From NCBI GenBank assembly GCA_023430885.1, contig JAEYYH010000020.1, forward strand, positions 1-64,000: a stretch of DNA of 64,000 bases, given 5' to 3'. The stretch comes from Bacillota bacterium (GTDB lineage: Bacteria; Bacillota_I; Bacilli_A; RF39; UBA660). A program made the position numbers and the translations under genes. The notes below the pieces were generated by a model that saw only the letters and a program-made list of their open reading frames with translations, was not told where the DNA came from and did not search any database. Positions 9,056-18,470 of this stretch are shown here, piece by piece; the stretch's first letter is position 1; every line of letters starts with the position of its first letter.

Positions 9056-9758
9056 TGTTATCACTCCAATTTTTGTATGAAATCCATACTTCATGGTTAA
9101 GCATTTGGCCATATGGCCCAACAATCTTCTGAGAAGCATATAATGGTACTAATGTATTAAGTTTAATATCATAATTATCATCAGAAATAGTTTCTAAATC
9201 TTTTGGCACTTTATTTAATTCATAATAGTGTCCAAAATACATTAAATTTTCCTTATTAGCTAAACTTGTAACTATCTTACTGGTCATTCGATGTTGAATA
9301 TGACCATATTCACCTTCTGGATTATGTGTAACTACAGTATCCCAATCTTTATAATCTATTATTGACTTAAGAGAGTTAGTTATTTTGTCATATACACTAC
9401 TCCAGTTATCTCTCTTACCATTGGTTTTATCTGGATAACCTAGCATTATATAATCATCATTTGTTGCATCCATAACTTTTTCAAACTCTTTTACTCTTGT
9501 TTGATTAGTTCCACAAGTAATACAAACTACTAAATAATCATCATCTATTAGATGACTTCCCCCCCAAATAATATCATCATCTGGATGAGCTACTATCATT
9601 AGTTTAGTATTAGATTGTATATTTAAAGAATCTAATTTTTCTAATATGTCTTCTTTGTTTTTATTCGTCTTTTCTTTGTCAATAACATGACTTATAATGT
9701 TATTTACTATTAATAGAAATAGTAAACCTACTATTAACAAAAATATTTTCTTTTTCAT
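9048..9758 (-). CDS. PIG-L (LmbE-like) family deacetylase, membrane-anchored
   Basis: About 236 residues from the ATG at 9756-9758 (AGGTGG upstream); the GTG 12 bp earlier lacks a ribosome site. An N-terminal hydrophobic helix (signal or anchor) is followed by the zinc-binding AHPDD motif and later by HNPEGEYGHIQH, which supplies the third ligand. PIG-L enzymes remove N-acetyl groups from GlcNAc-type sugars. With the anchor, this one probably acts outside the membrane on a surface glycan. It overlaps the start of the YfhO-like gene, so the two are translated together. Confidence 0.88.
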   Translation of the reverse strand: MKKKIFLLIVGLLFLLIVNNIISHVIDKEKTNKNKEDILEKLDSLNIQSNTKLMIVAHPDDDIIWGGSHLIDDDYLVVCITCGTNQTRVKEFEKVMDATNDDYIMLGYPDKTNGKRDNWSSVYDKITNSLKSIIDYKDWDTVVTHNPEGEYGHIQHRMTSKIVTSLANKENLMYFGHYYELNKVPKDLETISDDNYDIKLNTLVPLYASQKIVGPYGQMLNHEVWISYKNWSDNND

Positions 9759-9815
9759 AATAACCACCACCTAAAGAGTATACCATATAATACGACAAAA
9801 AAAATGTCAAATTTG

Positions 9816-9843
9816 TAATAAAAAAGGTATTGTTTAAATACCT
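9816..9843 (-). terminator. Terminator after the SPFH gene
   Basis: aggtatt (9825-9831) pairs with aatacct (9837-9843), followed on the minus strand by TTTTTTATT. Confidence 0.8.
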
Positions 9844-9859
9844 CTTATAAATATAATAA

Positions 9860-11035
9860 TTAATCTAATTTTTTACCACATTGTGTACAAAACTTGCCAA
9901 TCTTTGGAGTACCACAGTCTGGACAAAAAGCAAGTGATTGCTTAGGTTCTTCTGTTACTGCACCTGCAAATAATGTGCCTGGTGCTGGTGAAGTTGTCTC
10001 TGCTTGTGGAGTTGCAGTATTGCTTCCTGTCATAGCAGTATTCATCATACTAGCACCTTGAGCACCAGCCATACCCATTCCCATGAATCCCATCATAGCT
10101 CCATTTTCATTACCTGCTGCTGTTTTTGTAGCTTCAGTAACACCAGCTGTAACCATGCCAGACATGTTTTCTGAGAACATTTGACCTTTTTGTTTTTCAA
10201 TATTAAGTTGTTTTTCTTGAACATCATATGCACTAACTTGTTCTTTTGATTCGTCAGTTAAGTTCATTCTTATAGCAACATCAGTTACTTCAAGACCATA
10301 CTTTTCTTTCCAAGATGAATTTAAACAAGTATTCATTTGATTAGCTATATCAGTATTATACATACCAATTTTACCAAAAGATACTCCGTTTTTTACCATA
10401 ACAACTGAAATAGCTTCAGTCATTTTTTCACTAAACTTAATCTTCAATTGTCCACCAACAACATCATCGTAAGTTAAAGTGTCTTTAGGATTTGAACCTA
10501 CTACTTCATTAACAAGTAAAGCAGGATCAACTACTTTAAATGCATATTCCCCATTAAATGTAACACTTAAATTTCCATATTTAACATCTTCAATAAATTG
10601 AGGTTCAGCAGAACCAAACTTATTACCTGTTATAGTAAGTAAATTAACATAATACACTCTTTGATCTTTAGCAGTTTGACCTCCAAAAGTAATACGATTA
10701 CCTATATTCTTAATTGAATCAATTATTCCTTTACCTAATCCACCTGTAAATATACTTGGTTCACTACTAGTATCATAAGTATATGTCCCAGCTTCTGAAG
10801 TAAATTCTTTAATAGCACCATTTTCAATAATCATCATTGCCATTCTTTCAGGAACAGCTATAGTACTACCATTACTAATAACTCCTTCTGAATAATTTCT
10901 GTTACCTTCTCCATGAGAAGTAACGCCTTTTTGAATGATAACATCTTTTTCTATAGTTGGACATGTGATAAACTCTTTAAATTGATCTCCAAATGTTGAA
11001 CTAACTGAAGATGTTACTGCTCTAATTAAACCCAT
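9860..11035 (-). CDS. SPFH-domain protein with C-terminal zinc ribbon (YdjI-like)
   Basis: 391 residues. The N-terminal two thirds is an SPFH/band-7-like domain of the type annotated as virion core protein or YdjI (short N-terminal segment, ITCPTIEKDVIIQKG, then strands and a helix containing AYDVQEKQLNIEKQKG). It is followed by a Gly/Met/Ala-rich flexible stretch (about 290-345) and a zinc ribbon at the very end (CPDCG ... CTQCGKKLD). SPFH proteins form membrane-associated oligomers. Start ATG with AAAGAGGTATAAT. It lies 18 bp downstream of a TIM44-like membrane protein, so the two form an operon that ends at 9816-9843. Confidence 0.85.
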   Translation of the reverse strand: MGLIRAVTSSVSSTFGDQFKEFITCPTIEKDVIIQKGVTSHGEGNRNYSEGVISNGSTIAVPERMAMMIIENGAIKEFTSEAGTYTYDTSSEPSIFTGGLGKGIIDSIKNIGNRITFGGQTAKDQRVYYVNLLTITGNKFGSAEPQFIEDVKYGNLSVTFNGEYAFKVVDPALLVNEVVGSNPKDTLTYDDVVGGQLKIKFSEKMTEAISVVMVKNGVSFGKIGMYNTDIANQMNTCLNSSWKEKYGLEVTDVAIRMNLTDESKEQVSAYDVQEKQLNIEKQKGQMFSENMSGMVTAGVTEATKTAAGNENGAMMGFMGMGMAGAQGASMMNTAMTGSNTATPQAETTSPAPGTLFAGAVTEEPKQSLAFCPDCGTPKIGKFCTQCGKKLD

Positions 11036-11053
11036 ATTATACCTCTTTCTTTC

Positions 11054-11767
11054 TTAATATTGTGAGATACTATTTAGTATCCAATTTCTCTTAACAATAT
11101 CGATTATACCCGCTCCACAATAGTCACAGGTTTTGTGCCCTATACTCTTAATAGGTGCACCGCAATTTGGACAATTTAATCCAATAGCTCTCTCATTGTT
11201 TTTTACTTTGTCAGCATCAATAACGTAGATAAATTCTGTTTTAAATCTATCCTGTACTTTTTTTTGTGATTCATCATTCTTCTTATAACGATACTCAAGT
11301 CCTGTAACAAAATACATAGTAGCAATACCACTTTTATTCTCATATTTGCTTAGTACCGTACGATGAATTTTTATCGAATCAAAATGAATATTATCAGTAT
11401 CAGAAAAATCTTCTACTTGGCTAATAATATAAGCCATAACCTTATCACTAACAAGTGGTATATTTTTAACTTCTTTTTTCTCCAACATACCTAGATAATC
11501 AATAATTGTTTTTTCTGACATACTCTTTAGTTCATTAATATTTAAGTTTGGAAAATCTTTACGTATTAAAGGTAAAGCAACTGTTTCCATCCCTGATAAT
11601 GACTTGGGAGTATTTTCATAAGTGGCATCAGTTAGTTCTAATGCTTTTTTAAAACTTGAGACACCAAAGTATTCTGATAAAAATAAAGAGAACTTTTTCT
11701 TAATATTTAGATAAACAATATATGTTATTACAATTAGAATTAAAAATGCTAATAAAACATACTGCAA
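11054..11767 (-). CDS. TIM44-like membrane protein with zinc ribbon
   Basis: 237 residues starting at a TTG codon (11765-11767) with GAGG about 10 bases before it; the nearby ATG is out of frame. One N-terminal transmembrane helix, then a TIM44-like domain, then a zinc ribbon (CPNCG ... CDYCG) and the terminal motif RNWIL, like its two paralogues at 5.1-6.6 kb. Upstream partner of the SPFH gene, probably on one transcript. The similar ribbons suggest these proteins share a partner. Confidence 0.75.
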   Translation of the reverse strand: MQYVLLAFLILIVITYIVYLNIKKKFSLFLSEYFGVSSFKKALELTDATYENTPKSLSGMETVALPLIRKDFPNLNINELKSMSEKTIIDYLGMLEKKEVKNIPLVSDKVMAYIISQVEDFSDTDNIHFDSIKIHRTVLSKYENKSGIATMYFVTGLEYRYKKNDESQKKVQDRFKTEFIYVIDADKVKNNERAIGLNCPNCGAPIKSIGHKTCDYCGAGIIDIVKRNWILNSISQY

Positions 11768-11847
11768 TTAATTATATCCTCTCTGCTTAACATATATACC
11801 TCCTGTATTCATCTTTATTCTTAATTAATTATAGCATATTTAATAAA

Positions 11848-11881
11848 TAAAAAAAAGGAATTTAACTAAAATGTAAACTCC
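11848..11881 (-). terminator. Terminator overlapping end of the TPR gene
   Basis: ggaattta (11857-11864) and taaactcc (11874-11881) pair with one G-U. On the minus strand the stem is followed by eight Ts. Confidence 0.75.
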
Positions 11882-13182
11882 TCTAATTCCTCTTGTTGAA
11901 TATCTATAATTTGAAGCGTACCAAGTAAGTTATTAATACGAATAACATTCTTATCACTTAATAATATTTCCTTATCAGAAGTGATGTTATTAACTGGAAT
12001 TTCAAAATCAATTAAATTATTATTTATAATAACATAATTATGGACGTCTATAACACTATCATTAAGAATCTTCTTTTCAATAAAAGATTGTATATAAGTA
12101 GTTTTGCCCGATTTCATTAGGCTTTCTAATTTTATTATATATCCATCTTTAAGATAATTATCTTTAATCTCCAAATATTTTTTTTGAAGATCATTAGTTC
12201 CTATTTTATCTATTCTATTAATATTAATAGTAACTCTAGAAAGAGGTTTTATAACAAATAAAGTATCTTTTGAAGTACTATTTTTATTGTAGTTCGCTCT
12301 ACTTAAAACTTCCCAAGTTTCTGGGATTTGAAATATAAATCCAATTTCATCATTTCTTAAATAACTAGATGGAGCAAAGACCTCATTTTTTGTAATATCA
12401 AATAATATCTTTTTAACCATTGTTTTAATAGATATTTTAGCACTATTATCTGCAGGCACTTGATACATTTTAAGAAGTCTTTGAAGAATTTTTTCAGATA
12501 TAGAAATTGGAATTTGTTTTTCTTTTAAATATGGAATTATTTCATCTATAGGATCAACTTTTGCAATTCTTCCTTCATATCTAGAAATATTAGATAATTG
12601 TTTTTGATTATATCCAGTAGATTTATAATACTCACTATAAGAATATAATGTATTAGCAAAACCATAGTTTTTTGTATCATAATAGTAATCACCTAAACGA
12701 CTATAAAAATCAGCCAAATCCTCAGCCTGATAAATATATTTATGATTATTAATTATAAAATCATACATTTTATCTAATTCATTAGTATGACGATAACATT
12801 CGGCTATCTTAAATATTCCTTTGGCAAAAAAAGGATTTATAGAAATAGATCTTGAAAAATTAGTCAAAGCATCTTCATATATACCATCATCTAAGTATGC
12901 GATTCCTAAAAAATAGTAAATATAATGAATTGGAATATCTACAATATTTGAATTTTCTGCAGTATTAACTTCAGTAATATATAAAATTCTTTCTACCGGA
13001 TTTTCAAAAGAATGTATTTCTTTAGTTAAATCATATTCTTTATTTACTTTAACAATTAAATTATCTATGAGTCTCATTGCCTCAGCAGTATCTGTAGTTT
13101 TATCTAATAAAGAATTAGATATTGCTTTCATAGATTCATTATAAATCTGTGATATACTTTTTGGTTCTATTACTTCTTCCAT
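11866..13182 (-). CDS. TPR-repeat protein
   Basis: 438 residues, no signal peptide. The middle (about 85-200) has TPR-like helical pairs, e.g. YYFLGIAYLDDGIYEDALTN followed by FAKGIFKIAECYRHTNELDK. The C-terminal part (about 280-425) is a beta-rich domain with the phrase FIFQIPETWEVL, which recalls the PsbP/DcrB-like fold; that part is an inference. It has its own terminator, upstream of the TIM44-SPFH pair. Probably a scaffold protein; exact role unknown. Confidence 0.7.
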   Translation of the reverse strand: MEEVIEPKSISQIYNESMKAISNSLLDKTTDTAEAMRLIDNLIVKVNKEYDLTKEIHSFENPVERILYITEVNTAENSNIVDIPIHYIYYFLGIAYLDDGIYEDALTNFSRSISINPFFAKGIFKIAECYRHTNELDKMYDFIINNHKYIYQAEDLADFYSRLGDYYYDTKNYGFANTLYSYSEYYKSTGYNQKQLSNISRYEGRIAKVDPIDEIIPYLKEKQIPISISEKILQRLLKMYQVPADNSAKISIKTMVKKILFDITKNEVFAPSSYLRNDEIGFIFQIPETWEVLSRANYNKNSTSKDTLFVIKPLSRVTININRIDKIGTNDLQKKYLEIKDNYLKDGYIIKLESLMKSGKTTYIQSFIEKKILNDSVIDVHNYVIINNNLIDFEIPVNNITSDKEILLSDKNVIRINNLLGTLQIIDIQQEELEEFTF

Positions 13183-13223
13183 ATTATCATCTACTTTCTA
13201 TATACTATTTTAACATATAAGCC

Positions 13224-13253
13224 ACAAAAAAAGAAAGTTATTTAAACTTTCTT
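13224..13253 (-). terminator. Terminator after the large surface protein gene
   Basis: aagaaagtt (13231-13239) pairs with aactttctt (13245-13253), followed on the minus strand by TTTTTTT. Confidence 0.85.
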
Positions 13254-13262
13254 AATTTATTA

Positions 13263-16200
13263 TTAAGCTTTATAAGTATCATCATATTTTTCTACGCCTT
13301 TGATAAATAGCGGTACTCCATTAACATTATATTTAGCAAAATATGCAATACCATTTTTTGTATATTCTACTCTAATTTTCTTTGCAACTCCGATACGGTC
13401 AGACGCTACAAAAGAAGATATATATGTACTACCATTATACGTATAAATACTTTGATCTAATAAATTATAATATTCTACTTTTGTGATAATAACATCACTT
13501 GCTATATTATTAATAGCGAAGTATTTCCAATTACCATCTCCGGCAACAGTAGTTATTGTACCATCAAATGTAATTAGTGATAATGCTTTTAATTTAGTAA
13601 TATCAGTAATTGCAGTATTTTTAATACTTGTTATATCTGCTACTGTTAAAGATTTATCAATATTACTATTTGCAGTGTTCATTATCGCAATTGCTTTAAT
13701 ATCATAACCATTTTTAAATGCTTGATTATTAATAGTTGTTTGAATTTCAGTTTTAGCAGATAATTTGAAATCTGCAAATAAATCATCTATTAACCCTTTT
13801 GCAGAAACTACTGCTTCATCAATAAGAGATTTCTTACTTAAATTGTTTATCCCAGAAGCATTTACTATATTAGTAATTTCAACTAAACTAGTATCAAATC
13901 CAAATGATTCAGCATAATTATTTATCTGCGCAATTGCTAAACTTCTATAATTAGCAAGAGCAGTTGTATCTACAACTTCTTGGCAATCAATATGAAAACC
14001 ATTTGCAGATACAAATTTTAATACATAGAATTCATACTTTGTAAAATTTTCAGCACTAGCTGTTGGTAATGGTAATAAGTCTGAATTAGAAACATATGTT
14101 AAAACATTGCTTAAATCAGATGTAAGTATTTTAGATGTTCCAGATTTAATAGCATTTTTAACATCATCTGTAATATTAAGACTTATTGTTCCTAAATTTT
14201 TATAATAATTTCCTGCTAGACCGGCACCATTAGAAGGTCTTGCAGTATTTTTATCTAATTCATACAAATTAGCTAAAACACCTGTAACATCATAATTTGC
14301 TTTTATAGTTAAATCACTAGTTACATTATTAATTGTTTTATCCCAATCTGTAAATACATAAGTTATATATTTTGAAGTATATGTTTTACCAGTCATATCA
14401 GGTGCTACATAACTATGATTTGTAAAAATTCTTTGGCTAGATATTACACTACCATCATAATCTTTAAAAACTACACTATGCATTAGTGGTGCTATTGTAT
14501 AGACTTCGTGACCAGTTACTACATGAGAATAACTTATTGGTTTTGTCAATCCATTAACAATATTAGAAACTAATTCGCCATTAGAATTATATACTACATA
14601 TGTTCCGCTTCCTGAGTTAACATATGGAAACGAAACTAATCTAGTCGGTTCATTAAAATAGAATGTTCTTGTTGTAGAAAATCCTTCTATATTTGAATTT
14701 GGTGAAGAACTACCTATTTTATAACCCATGTTTATAAATTCATCTGATAATTTATATTCAATTATTGCGCCCATTGGATAAGCAGTAAAAGTTTCATTGG
14801 CTTCGTAATACATATCATAAGAAGATACAACAGCTCTTTCTTCTTTAATTTCTGAAACTATGTTTCCTTTGCTATCTTTCCAAACAACTGGTTGACATTC
14901 ATATGAATTACCATCATTTACACAGGCAAATGATGAAAATTTTACTCTTGAATAATATTTATTAACTACTGGATTTTGAGTTCCACCGGCAATTCTATAA
15001 CCACTTGTAATTAATTCTTCTGACAATTTTTGTGTAATTGTGAAAGGATAATCAATTGTAAAAGTTATTGTTTCTGATTCATTGCCAGCTTTATCAATTG
15101 CTTTTACAGTGTGAATTCCTTCACCAGAGATCAATTTTGTTGCTGTTTTATAATTATATGAAATACCATCAATTATTACAGAACTAAAGTTATCTTCTAT
15201 TATAGAAAAATCTACATTATTATTTTTAGTCTTAACAATATCATAAGTAAGATCATGTTCATAAAAACCATTATTTTGTATTCCATCTATTATAGGAGAT
15301 ACTTTATCTATACGTTTTACTTCATAATTTAATGTTTTCTTATTCCCATAAATATCTTCTATTTCAACTGTGTATTTTCCATTAACTGAATATACTTTGG
15401 TAAATTCAGTATCACTTACCTTATTCCAATCACTAGGTGTTAAAACTGCTTCTGTTGTTTTTAAAGTTACAGTAACATCATCTTTAGTAACTTGACTACC
15501 ATTATCATTAGAATAAGTTATAACTCCATCAGGTGCTGTTCTATCAACATTGATAACAAAATTATCTGATTTATTACCTGCTGCATCTTCAACAACAACA
15601 TTAAAAGTATCAGTTGATTTATTGGCATTAATAATCCAGTTTATTCCAAAAGAACCTGAACCATAATATTGTTTATACTCAACGCCATTTACAAATACTT
15701 TGCCACGTGCATTATTATCATCTGGTTGAATTCTTACAACTTTTCTTAAGTCATAATAAGAACCTGATGTTAATATTGCTTGCTCAGATTTAACAACAAC
15801 CGTTGGTTTTGTTTTATCAATTTTAAATATTACTGCTATAACATTTGAAATGTTATCAGCATTGTCTATTGCTCTTACATAAACTGTATTATTTCTTTCT
15901 TCATTTCTTGTTAATCCATACCATTCTGATTTAGACATAGTATTCCAAATAGTACATTCTGCTGAATAACAATACTCTACAGTCTTTATTCCAGAACCTT
16001 CTTCTACTATATCCCACTTAGTTACTACTTCACTGTTAGTCCAGTTTTCATTAGAACTATTAGTTAAATTTTCAATAACTGGTGATTTTGTATCAACAAC
16101 TGTGAAATCTTTTCTTATTTCTGTTTTATTTCCTAAAACATCTGTTGCAGTAAAGACTACAGTATATCTATTAACTTTTGTTAAATCTATATCATGTGTA

Positions 16201-16850
16201 ATAACTACATCTATATCCCCATCTGCCACATCAGTTGCTGTTGCAGTAAATGTAGGAATTGTAGCATTAATTTCCATACTAAAAGTATTATTTTCATCTA
16301 TTGTTATAGATGGATTCTTGTCATATTCAGGATACTCTTTTGCATCATCAAAGTTCGCATCATTATCATACTCTTCTTTGTTTGTGTATCCATCACTATC
16401 TTCATCTTCATCTGGCTCTAATACTTTAACTACTCTAGTAGCTGTTGCAGTATTATTACCACTATCAGTTACTTTATAAGTTATTGTATAAGTACCAACT
16501 TCAGCATCAATTGTTGATGTCATGCTAATAGTTGGTTTTAAATTAGTGTCTTTATCATCAGCTATAGTTACTCCTGTATTTACATTATAATCAGTCCCAC
16601 GAAGTATTTTTACTTCTTTAGGATTGACAGTAATAACTGGAGCATTATCTACTACCGCGATAACTTGATTAATAGGATTATTTACTTCTATAGGTTTTTC
16701 ATTGACAACAGGTTTTGGTGTATCTACTTCTTCTTTATCAACTGGTGTCGTAAGTTCATCTATACCATCACTTGGATTGGCAAATGTGAACATGAAGAAA
16801 CCCATTAGTATAAATAATACTAAAGCAAATATTTTTTTCTTGTTTCTCAT
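13263..16850 (-). CDS. Large secreted Ig-repeat surface protein
   Basis: 1195 residues with an N-terminal signal peptide (KKKIFALVLFILMGFFMFTFA). A DUF5011/Cry22-type Ig-like domain (about 72-145, PVITVNPKEVKILRG) is followed by an acidic calcium-binding linker of thrombospondin type 3 style (DEDEDSDGYTNKEEYD). Several further Ig-like repeats follow with the phrase DKAGNES or DNADN. At about 810-850 is an InlB-B/Listeria-Bacteroides-type repeat (FTDWDKTINNVTSDLTIKANY, reading through to about 851), and then a long helical and beta tail. No LPxTG motif, terminal helix or cell-wall binding repeat is visible, so it is either released or held by an unknown means. Likely an adhesin. Confidence 0.8.
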   Translation of the reverse strand: MRNKKKIFALVLFILMGFFMFTFANPSDGIDELTTPVDKEEVDTPKPVVNEKPIEVNNPINQVIAVVDNAPVITVNPKEVKILRGTDYNVNTGVTIADDKDTNLKPTISMTSTIDAEVGTYTITYKVTDSGNNTATATRVVKVLEPDEDEDSDGYTNKEEYDNDANFDDAKEYPEYDKNPSITIDENNTFSMEINATIPTFTATATDVADGDIDVVITHDIDLTKVNRYTVVFTATDVLGNKTEIRKDFTVVDTKSPVIENLTNSSNENWTNSEVVTKWDIVEEGSGIKTVEYCYSAECTIWNTMSKSEWYGLTRNEERNNTVYVRAIDNADNISNVIAVIFKIDKTKPTVVVKSEQAILTSGSYYDLRKVVRIQPDDNNARGKVFVNGVEYKQYYGSGSFGINWIINANKSTDTFNVVVEDAAGNKSDNFVINVDRTAPDGVITYSNDNGSQVTKDDVTVTLKTTEAVLTPSDWNKVSDTEFTKVYSVNGKYTVEIEDIYGNKKTLNYEVKRIDKVSPIIDGIQNNGFYEHDLTYDIVKTKNNNVDFSIIEDNFSSVIIDGISYNYKTATKLISGEGIHTVKAIDKAGNESETITFTIDYPFTITQKLSEELITSGYRIAGGTQNPVVNKYYSRVKFSSFACVNDGNSYECQPVVWKDSKGNIVSEIKEERAVVSSYDMYYEANETFTAYPMGAIIEYKLSDEFINMGYKIGSSSPNSNIEGFSTTRTFYFNEPTRLVSFPYVNSGSGTYVVYNSNGELVSNIVNGLTKPISYSHVVTGHEVYTIAPLMHSVVFKDYDGSVISSQRIFTNHSYVAPDMTGKTYTSKYITYVFTDWDKTINNVTSDLTIKANYDVTGVLANLYELDKNTARPSNGAGLAGNYYKNLGTISLNITDDVKNAIKSGTSKILTSDLSNVLTYVSNSDLLPLPTASAENFTKYEFYVLKFVSANGFHIDCQEVVDTTALANYRSLAIAQINNYAESFGFDTSLVEITNIVNASGINNLSKKSLIDEAVVSAKGLIDDLFADFKLSAKTEIQTTINNQAFKNGYDIKAIAIMNTANSNIDKSLTVADITSIKNTAITDITKLKALSLITFDGTITTVAGDGNWKYFAINNIASDVIITKVEYYNLLDQSIYTYNGSTYISSFVASDRIGVAKKIRVEYTKNGIAYFAKYNVNGVPLFIKGVEKYDDTYKA

Positions 16851-16873
16851 TATTTTCTCCCCTAAATTTTAGC

Positions 16874-17362
16874 TTATTCAGCGCTTGATTCTTTCATTTT
16901 CATGAAAAAAGGTCCAAACTGAATACCACTATCTAAAGATTCACGATTGTATTCATAAACTGTATAACCTAAGCCAACACATTTATCTACATCACCATCT
17001 TCAAATTCAATTGTCTCTTTGCTTACGCAGAACATTGGTTGTTTTTCAGCCTTAACTCTGAAAAAGTCCACTATCCATACACACGCTAAAATAGCAAATA
17101 GAACCCAGAACACTACATCCCAAATTTTAATTGCTACTTCTTTAATAGACACTTTATCTTCACTCATAAAGTTGTCCATTTCTACTTCTTTTACTACTTC
17201 TTTTGGTTCATTCTTTGGTGTTAATTTCTTAGCTGTGTTTTGTACTTCTTTTACTTCATTTTTTTGAGTTATTTTTTCAGTACTTGTTTCTTTGTCTACT
17301 ACTGCTTTTTTCAATACTGCTTTTGTTGAAATTTCCTTACTTGAAAAATTCTTTTTAGCCAT
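16874..17362 (-). CDS. Hypothetical Lys/Glu/Thr-rich membrane protein
   Basis: About 162 residues from the ATG at 17360-17362 (MAKKNFSS; GGTGGTGA upstream); in-frame starts 36 bp earlier have weaker signals. The N-terminal 70 residues are a low-complexity Lys/Glu/Thr segment, probably disordered and cytoplasmic. One transmembrane helix (about 92-113) is followed by a short extracytoplasmic domain with two Cys (MFCVS, DKCVG). It lies 23 bp upstream of the surface protein and is probably co-transcribed; it may help the export or display of that protein. Confidence 0.6.
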   Translation of the reverse strand: MAKKNFSSKEISTKAVLKKAVVDKETSTEKITQKNEVKEVQNTAKKLTPKNEPKEVVKEVEMDNFMSEDKVSIKEVAIKIWDVVFWVLFAILACVWIVDFFRVKAEKQPMFCVSKETIEFEDGDVDKCVGLGYTVYEYNRESLDSGIQFGPFFMKMKESSAE

Positions 17363-17525
17363 ACCATTCACCACCATTCTAGATAACCTTATAACCATCG
17401 GAATCTAATTATAATTATTCCTTGAATACTTATTTTTGTCAACAGAAATGTGTAATTTTTGTGTATTTTACCTTATATTGTATGTGTATTTGTCCTATTC
17501 TGAAACAAAAATCGCTATTTTTAAC

Positions 17526-18338
17526 TTATTTTATTCTTTTTGCTTGTAATTTCTTTAGTTTCTTATAAATAACTTTTGGGACCAATCCTACTAGCAATGG
17601 TTTAATAATATAATAATTTTTGACTTTTCCACTAAATAATTTTGGAATATACTCTTCTCTTAATTTATATTCATTTATACAGTATTTATATTTACTTTGC
17701 TTACAATTATGCGAATTTTGTCTATATAAGAACAATTCTTCCTCTAAATTAACCATTTTATAATCTTTAGTTATCATTCTTAAAAATAGTTCATAATCTT
17801 CTACCCTTATATGCTTTTTTTTCTTACTATATCCACGCATTCTTTCAAGCACGTCTTTTCTCATCATAATAGTAGGATGACATATAGCGCAATTTTTTAT
17901 AAAATCTTTTCGTTCTAAAAAAGTAGGATATATGCGACTTCCTATTATTTCATTACTATCATTTATTAATTTTACATTTGTTCCTACTAATGCTACATCT
18001 CTATTTTTTTCTAAATATTCTAGTTGCACTTCTAACCTATTTGGAAGTGCTATATCATCAGCGTCCATTCGAGCAATATATTGATATCTCGCTACTGCAA
18101 GGCAGTGATTTAAAGCAGGGCCTAAAGTCAAATTATCTTTATTTTGAATAATTATTATTCTTTTATCTTTTTTTGCAAACTCTACTAAATAATTATAAGT
18201 ACTATCATCACTACCGTCATCACATATGATAAATTCAAAATTTTTATAGGTTTGATCTAATATAGAATCAATAGCTTGTTTTAACATATTGTAATCGTTA
18301 GTATTATATACTGACATTATTACTGATATTTTATTCAT
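17526..18338 (-). CDS. Family 2 glycosyltransferase (GT-A fold)
   Basis: 270 residues. It opens with ISVIMSVYNT, has the nucleotide-binding DDGSDDST and the metal-binding ARMDADD (about residue 92), and ends with a basic segment. GT2 enzymes of this type add a sugar from a nucleotide-sugar donor to a surface glycan or lipid. Strong ribosome site AGAGGTGAAAG. Monocistronic; no glycan locus surrounds it apart from the GtrA/YfhO/PIG-L genes 8-14 kb away. Acceptor unknown. Confidence 0.88.
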   Translation of the reverse strand: MNKISVIMSVYNTNDYNMLKQAIDSILDQTYKNFEFIICDDGSDDSTYNYLVEFAKKDKRIIIIQNKDNLTLGPALNHCLAVARYQYIARMDADDIALPNRLEVQLEYLEKNRDVALVGTNVKLINDSNEIIGSRIYPTFLERKDFIKNCAICHPTIMMRKDVLERMRGYSKKKKHIRVEDYELFLRMITKDYKMVNLEEELFLYRQNSHNCKQSKYKYCINEYKLREEYIPKLFSGKVKNYYIIKPLLVGLVPKVIYKKLKKLQAKRIK

Positions 18339-18440
18339 CTTTCACCTCTTAATAAATTTCTTTTAATTATTAATCTGTATACTTAATTTATATGTTTTCC
18401 CTATATTTTCTACTCTTTTACATAAAGTATATCAAAATAA

Positions 18441-18470
18441 TAAAAAAAAAGAAATAGGTTACCCTATTTC
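18441..18470 (-). terminator. Terminator of the mra division operon
   Basis: gaaatagg (18451-18458) pairs with cctatttc (18463-18470); on the minus strand nine Ts follow. The PBP stop codon lies within the stem. Confidence 0.88.

Noticed and set aside
16102..16479. Plus-strand frame of 125 residues opposite the surface protein
   Set aside because: Hydrophobic Val/Ser-rich shadow of Thr/Asp/Val repeats; no start signal.
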